Below, one piece after another: positions 6,812 to 10,200 of a DNA stretch of 10,200 nucleotides (the stretch's first letter is position 1; each line of letters opens with the position of its first letter). The notes under the pieces are model-generated. The model saw nothing but the letters and a program-made list of their open reading frames with translations. It ran no database searches and was not told the origin of the DNA. Origin of the DNA: Erysipelothrix sp. GTDB taxonomy: Bacteria; Bacillota_I; Bacilli_A; Erysipelotrichales; Erysipelotrichaceae. Made by a program: the position numbers and the translations under genes. Where the stretch lies: the NCBI GenBank assembly GCA_012511085.1, contig JAAZGU010000075.1, positions 1 through 10,200 on the forward strand, in the 5' to 3' direction.

Positions 6812-7450
6812 TCACCCTTTGATGTTATTTTTTGAGCCCACAAAGGCTTCCACTAAATCAAAGCTCTCAAGGGGACCCACAACGATCAGCACATCATTTT
6901 CCTCAAATTGCAAGGTTGGACTTGGGGAAGCAATCAACTGTTTATCGCGCTGAATCGCAATCACGGTTGCCATTGTATGCTGATAAAACTTTGAACTCTT
7001 TAGCGATTCGTTTAAAAGCGGACTCTCACCTGTAATCTCAACTTCAAAACGATTCAATAAATCGATGTTTTTAAAACGACTGCTCAAATCGAGAATCTCC
7101 CTCACAATGCTTTGGATTTCATCTTCAATCTCTGCTTTACGTTTAAAAGCATCCCGTAAGTTCGCCTTTAAAACTTCCACGCTATTCACAAAGGAAGCCT
7201 GCTGCAAATAATGCAAGGCGTGCGCTTTCGGTTCTATAAAAATACCGCTCTGCTCGACAACTCGCACCACTTTGCTTTGTTCTAAAAGTGACATGGCGCG
7301 CCGAATCGTTTCAGGTGAAACACCATACTCGCTCGACAAGGTGGAGCGCCCTGACACTTTGCTGTTTTCTTTAAGCTCGCCCCGCACAATGCGATAGGCG
7401 AAATCCAGTGCAATTTGCACGTAAATTGGAGATTGTACTTTCCTGGTCAA
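6812..7450 (-). CDS. BusR-like regulator: GntR winged helix plus RCK_C domain
   Basis: A 212-residue DNA-binding regulator. Residues 8-75 form a GntR-type winged helix (YVQIALDFAYRIVRGEL, then VSPETIRRAMSLLEQSKVV, ending in SGIFI). Residues about 85-130 look like a charged linking helix or coiled coil. Residues about 135-206 are an RCK_C (TrkA_C) domain: TMATVIAIQRDKQLIASPSP, then FEENDVLIVVGPLESF. This architecture and length match BusR of streptococci and lactococci, a c-di-AMP-responsive repressor of the betaine transporter operon busAB; RCK_C domains are known c-di-AMP receptors in potassium transporters. Here no Bus transporter is adjacent. The gene leads an operon with a permuted hydrolase and a UMF1 transporter, which it may regulate. 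The start is TTG at 7450 with AAGGAG 7 bases upstream; no in-frame ATG fits. It probably autoregulates: an extended -10 promoter and small inverted repeats lie upstream. Ligand by analogy only. Confidence 0.87.
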   Translation of the reverse strand: MTRKVQSPIYVQIALDFAYRIVRGELKENSKVSGRSTLSSEYGVSPETIRRAMSLLEQSKVVRVVEQSGIFIEPKAHALHYLQQASFVNSVEVLKANLRDAFKRKAEIEDEIQSIVREILDLSSRFKNIDLLNRFEVEITGESPLLNESLKSSKFYQHTMATVIAIQRDKQLIASPSPTLQFEENDVLIVVGPLESFDLVEAFVGSKNNIKG

Positions 7451-7476
7451 TTGAAGACTCCTTCATTATTTGCTCT

Positions 7477-7485
7477 ATTATAGCA
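7477..7485 (-). promoter_or_regulatory. Extended -10 promoter of the BusR-like operon
   Basis: The minus strand reads TGCTATAAT: consensus TATAAT (7477-7482) with an upstream TG. The expected -35 position (about 7500-7505, GTATCG) is poor, as is usual with extended -10 promoters. It lies 26 bases ahead of the TTG start in the 58-base gap after pepF, where I see no terminator for pepF. Confidence 0.6.
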
Positions 7486-7495
7486 CAAGCTTTAA

Positions 7496-7506
7496 CACGA
7501 TACGTG
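7496..7506. repeat. Small inverted repeat at the -35 position of the BusR-like operon
   Basis: CACG-ATA-CGTG, 4-bp perfect arms, lies over the expected -35 region. An overlapping spaced repeat TACGT-N11-ACGTA covers 7501-7521 and runs into the end of pepF. Either could be an operator for the adjacent GntR-type regulator, but both are short enough to occur by chance. Confidence 0.3.
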
Positions 7507-7508
7507 AA

Positions 7509-9278
7509 TCATTGTGACGTAAGCGCAATAAACTGATCAATGTCCTGTTCAATGAGCGCCAACGACTTCTCAAAAAACTCAGATTTACTCACATCAATAC
7601 CCGCCATCCGTGCCACTGTTTTAATATCATTTTTACCCGTTGCTTTTAATAAAGCATTGTATTGCTCCACAAATCCATCGGAAGTTTCTAAATATTGAGC
7701 ATACAAACCTTTCGCAAACAACAAGCCAAAAGCATAGGGAAAATTGTAAAAATTCAAGCCGGCACTGTAATAGTGCGGTTTATTAAGCCACATGTAGGGA
7801 TGCAAAACATCGTGGTCAAGGCCATCGCCATAAGCTTGTTTTTGGCTCTCTACCATCATTTGTTTTAATTCATTGACCGAAACAACACCTTCAGAACGCT
7901 TCTCAAACAAAGCACTTTCAAATAAGAAACGACTGTAGATATCAACGATAACTTGCCCAGCATCTGAAATCGATGCTTCCAAGATCGCAATCTTTTCTTG
8001 ATCACTCACTTCTTTTAATGCCGCATTAACAACAATTGTCTCACAAAAGATGGATGCCGTTTCTGCCAAGGGCATCGGATAACGGCTGTTGATAATGGAC
8101 TCATCAACAAGCTGTTGACCATGATAGCCGTGACCAAGTTCATGAGCTAAGGTAATAACATTTGAAAAACTACCATCAAAGTTAGCAAGAATCCGACTTT
8201 CTTTAATCGGATGAATGTTCATGCAAAAGGCACCCCCACGTTTTTGATTGCGTGGTGTGTAATCGATCCACTTGTTTTGATAGGCCTTATCTGCATAATC
8301 TGCTAAGGCACTTGAAAATGTCGCAAACTGCTTTGTGATGTAAGCCATGGCTGCATCGTAAGTCATGCTGCTTTCACTGGCACCCATGGGCGCAAACAAG
8401 TCATAAAAGGGTAACCCACCTTCATGATTTAATAACTTCGCTTTGTGTTTGTAGTAGCGATGGAAACTCGGCAAGGATTTTTGCATGGCGCTCAGCATCG
8501 CATCCAAGGTGCTTTGATCCATGCGTGATTGAATCAAGGTTTCAGCAAGCGGTGAATCGTATTGACGCATTGTATTTAATGTGTTCACTTCGCCTTTGAT
8601 GCCATTTAAGGCAGCAGCCGAAGACTCTTCGATTTGTTTGTAGGCTGACAATTCAGCTTCATAGCCTGCTTTTCTAACCTTGCCATCGTGATGATAGGCT
8701 AAGTTGCGCACCGCTGGCAACGGCAATGTTTCGACTTTGCCATCCAATATCACATCCACCAATAAAGTGGAAGAAATTTTGTTTTGTAAATTGGACCACG
8801 CGGTGGAACCACTTAACTTCATCTTTGAAATTAAAACCTCTTCTTTTTCGCTTAATAAATGATTGGCTTGTTTTTTAATAAAGTGCAAGTGGTAGGCAAC
8901 GGCTTGCAGTTTGGGTGACTGCGCGATCACTTGATCCAAATCTTCAACTTCTTTTAAAAACATTTGAAACGCAACGCTGGGCTTCACAAACTCGTTCGCC
9001 AACTCTTGAACATAGTTAAGATAATACAAAGCTTGCTCGTTGCTGGCATCCACGGCACTGACTAAATTCGCATAACCGATTACCTTAATCAGCAAGGTAG
9101 ACAAGCTTACTTGAAAATCTAAAAATTGCTCGCATTTTGAAACAACATTTTCCAAATTCGTTAACTGCGATTGGGCAAAGGATTGCGCCTCGACACTTAA
9201 TGCTTTAATCTTTTCTAAATCCGCTTGATACGCTGCATCATTAAAGGATTGATACAGTTCACTTAAACTCCATTCCAT
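7509..9278 (-). CDS. pepF: Oligoendopeptidase F, M3 family zinc metallopeptidase
   Basis: A 589-residue cytoplasmic zinc peptidase that cleaves short peptides, of usual length for PepF (about 600). The zinc-binding HEXXH is HELGH at 379-383 in the stretch VITLAHELGHGYHGQ, with the third zinc ligand probably Glu406 in PLAETASIF. The substrate-binding region near the C-terminus shows HYYSAGLNFYNFPYAFG. The long N-terminal helical part, without signal peptide, is normal for the family. Start ATG 9278 is preceded by AAAAGGAG 8 bases upstream, within the end of the HAD gene; the two genes are separated by 2 bases and surely co-transcribed. Likely role is turnover of peptides from uptake or protein degradation. 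No link to the downstream BusR-like operon is evident beyond possible read-through, as no terminator is visible after pepF. Confidence 0.94.
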   Translation of the reverse strand: MEWSLSELYQSFNDAAYQADLEKIKALSVEAQSFAQSQLTNLENVVSKCEQFLDFQVSLSTLLIKVIGYANLVSAVDASNEQALYYLNYVQELANEFVKPSVAFQMFLKEVEDLDQVIAQSPKLQAVAYHLHFIKKQANHLLSEKEEVLISKMKLSGSTAWSNLQNKISSTLLVDVILDGKVETLPLPAVRNLAYHHDGKVRKAGYEAELSAYKQIEESSAAALNGIKGEVNTLNTMRQYDSPLAETLIQSRMDQSTLDAMLSAMQKSLPSFHRYYKHKAKLLNHEGGLPFYDLFAPMGASESSMTYDAAMAYITKQFATFSSALADYADKAYQNKWIDYTPRNQKRGGAFCMNIHPIKESRILANFDGSFSNVITLAHELGHGYHGQQLVDESIINSRYPMPLAETASIFCETIVVNAALKEVSDQEKIAILEASISDAGQVIVDIYSRFLFESALFEKRSEGVVSVNELKQMMVESQKQAYGDGLDHDVLHPYMWLNKPHYYSAGLNFYNFPYAFGLLFAKGLYAQYLETSDGFVEQYNALLKATGKNDIKTVARMAGIDVSKSEFFEKSLALIEQDIDQFIALTSQ

Positions 9279-9280
9279 AG

Positions 9281-10003
9281 TTATTGCTCCTTTTGGTGTG
9301 TTGGTAATTGTTTGACAAACTCATAAAAATCTTCGTAACTGCCTTGATGATGGGCTGGGATTGGATTGTCACGCTCAATGACATGGTCCTCAATCAAAAA
9401 GGTGGTCATGTTTAATTTTGAAGCAATCATATCTTCAAAGGGATCGTTGCCAACCATTAAACATTGTTCAGGTTTAAGTTTGTTATCACTTAAAATTTCT
9501 TCATAATATTGTAGATGCGGTTTACAATAATGGTTTTGCTCATAATCGGTCACGTACGAAAACTCACTCACATCAAAACCAGCCCACTCGATACGCTTAT
9601 CAATCGCAAGCTTTGGAAACAAGGGGTTGGTTGCTACGATTAAATTGTATTGTTTTGTTTTCAACAACGTAATCGCCTCCCGCATCCAAGGATTAGGTGT
9701 AATCACCGTTTTTAAAGCATCGAAACCACTGAGATAAAAATCCATGAAGCGTGCCTGATACATGGCAAGATCCTCAGCTGCAATATAAGTCGCAAACGCA
9801 TCCATAAAGACCTTCTCATTGGATATCTTCTCTGTGTTTTCAACCATGACTTGCATGCTACGATGCAACATCCCAAACAATTTTTCTGGTTCAATAATGT
9901 CTTGAAAATGATTGCCTAAGCCATTAAAATAAACGCGTTCGAAATCATCCATTGCAATCGGCAGTAGCGTTCCATCCAAATCAAACAAAATCGTGTCTAT
10001 CAT
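9281..10003 (-). CDS. HAD-superfamily hydrolase (phosphatase)
   Basis: A 240-residue soluble haloacid-dehalogenase-type hydrolase. All four motifs are visible: motif I DLDGTLL (8-14) with nucleophile Asp8 and acid/base Asp10, a cap domain in the middle, motif II ending VATNP with the Thr, motif III Lys in CKPH, and motif IV VGNDPFEDM with the acidic residues that bind magnesium. The substrate, probably a small phosphorylated metabolite, cannot be predicted. Start ATG 10003 has AGAAGG 5 bases upstream and a good promoter at 10024-10052. It is first gene of a two-gene operon with pepF. A functional link to peptide turnover is not obvious. Confidence 0.9.
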   Translation of the reverse strand: MIDTILFDLDGTLLPIAMDDFERVYFNGLGNHFQDIIEPEKLFGMLHRSMQVMVENTEKISNEKVFMDAFATYIAAEDLAMYQARFMDFYLSGFDALKTVITPNPWMREAITLLKTKQYNLIVATNPLFPKLAIDKRIEWAGFDVSEFSYVTDYEQNHYCKPHLQYYEEILSDNKLKPEQCLMVGNDPFEDMIASKLNMTTFLIEDHVIERDNPIPAHHQGSYEDFYEFVKQLPTHQKEQ

Positions 10004-10023
10004 AATTACCTTCTTTCTGCCTT

Positions 10024-10052
10024 ATTTTATCCTTGAAACACTTTTATTTCAA
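10024..10052 (-). promoter_or_regulatory. Sigma-A promoter of the HAD-pepF operon
   Basis: Minus strand TTGAAA (10052-10047), 17-base spacer, TAAAAT (10029-10024): close to consensus with ideal spacing, 20 bases ahead of the ATG. The -35 hexamer forms one arm of a perfect repeat TTGAAA-N8-TTTCAA, a possible regulator site or chance. Confidence 0.65.
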
Positions 10053-10071
10053 CTTGCCCTTTTTTCCCAAC

Positions 10072-10096
10072 AAAAAAGAGTTCCAAAGAACTCTTT
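10072..10096 (-). terminator. Intrinsic terminator of the gene to the right
   Basis: A perfect 9-bp stem, AAAGAGTTC (10075-10083) with GAACTCTTT (10088-10096), and a 4-base loop. On the minus strand it runs into TTTTTTG, so it stops minus-strand transcription arriving from the right, just ahead of the HAD-pepF promoter. The plus strand has no comparable U-run. Confidence 0.85.
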
Positions 10097-10118
10097 GAAC
10101 AAATTATATTTTATGGAA

Positions 10119-10200
10119 TCAAACTGGGTTTTTTGGGATGTGCGTTGTGATGATGGTTGTCCCTGGACAAAACGTCAAGGTTTCACACGTGTTCAAGGCA
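10119..10200 (-). CDS. Possible C-terminal end of an unrecognised gene, cut by window edge
   Basis: One minus-strand frame is open for 26 codons from the right edge and ends in TGA at 10119, with the peptide ending TTHIPKNPV. A terminator follows 22 bases after the stop, as expected for a gene end, and all neighbours are on this strand. I do not recognise the peptide. The plus strand is also open from an ATG at 10113 to the edge, but that ATG has no ribosome-binding site. The piece is too short to decide between them. Confidence 0.35.
   Translation of the reverse strand, partial: ALNTCETLTFCPGTTIITTHIPKNPV

Noticed and set aside
7441..7521. Terminator after pepF
   Set aside because: The inverted repeats here are short and lack a following U-run on the minus strand; they fit a promoter or operator better.

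Overview
This window looks like ordinary chromosome from a low-GC Gram-positive bacterium (Bacillota). Every confident gene lies on the minus strand. Shine-Dalgarno sites are strong AAGGAG types and intrinsic terminators are U-rich. TGA is used as a stop, for example in the BusR-like gene, which argues against UGA-Trp Mollicutes. The gene set (UMF1-type transporter, PepF peptidase, BusR-like regulator, second EF-G type) fits Bacillota. Placement near Erysipelotrichia is only an impression.

In the direction of transcription (right to left) the layout is as follows. At the right edge, 10119-10200 may hold the last codons of an unrecognised gene, followed by a clear terminator (10072-10096). A good sigma-A promoter (10024-10052) then drives a HAD-family phosphatase and the M3 oligoendopeptidase PepF, with 2 bases between them. 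A second unit starts at an extended -10 promoter (about 7477-7485). It encodes a GntR-helix-turn-helix/RCK_C regulator resembling the c-di-AMP receptor BusR, a permuted NlpC/P60-like (YiiX-type) cysteine hydrolase and a 12-helix UMF1-type major facilitator, and ends at a UACG-loop terminator (4959-4982). A lipoprotein with a transglutaminase-like Cys-His-Asp triad follows under its own promoter, which carries a perfect 7-bp inverted repeat.

The most unusual stretch is 3718-3934. It holds a promoter, a strong ribosome-binding site, a 31-codon mini-ORF containing a 13-bp hairpin, and a terminator-like hairpin at the end of the mini-ORF. All of this lies upstream of an ankyrin-repeat protein and an EF-G paralogue (EF-G2 type, Tyr in place of the catalytic His). 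The layout resembles a leader-peptide attenuator in front of a translation-factor operon. The unit closes with a perfect 14-bp terminator stem (914-945). The left edge carries a nucleoside hydrolase cut off by the window.

The genes do not form one obvious pathway. Two modules deserve attention: the possibly attenuated ankyrin/EF-G2 operon, and the BusR-like regulator coupled to a hydrolase and transporter, which suggests c-di-AMP control of something other than a neighbouring osmolyte transporter. No tRNA, rRNA, insertion sequence or CRISPR array was seen.
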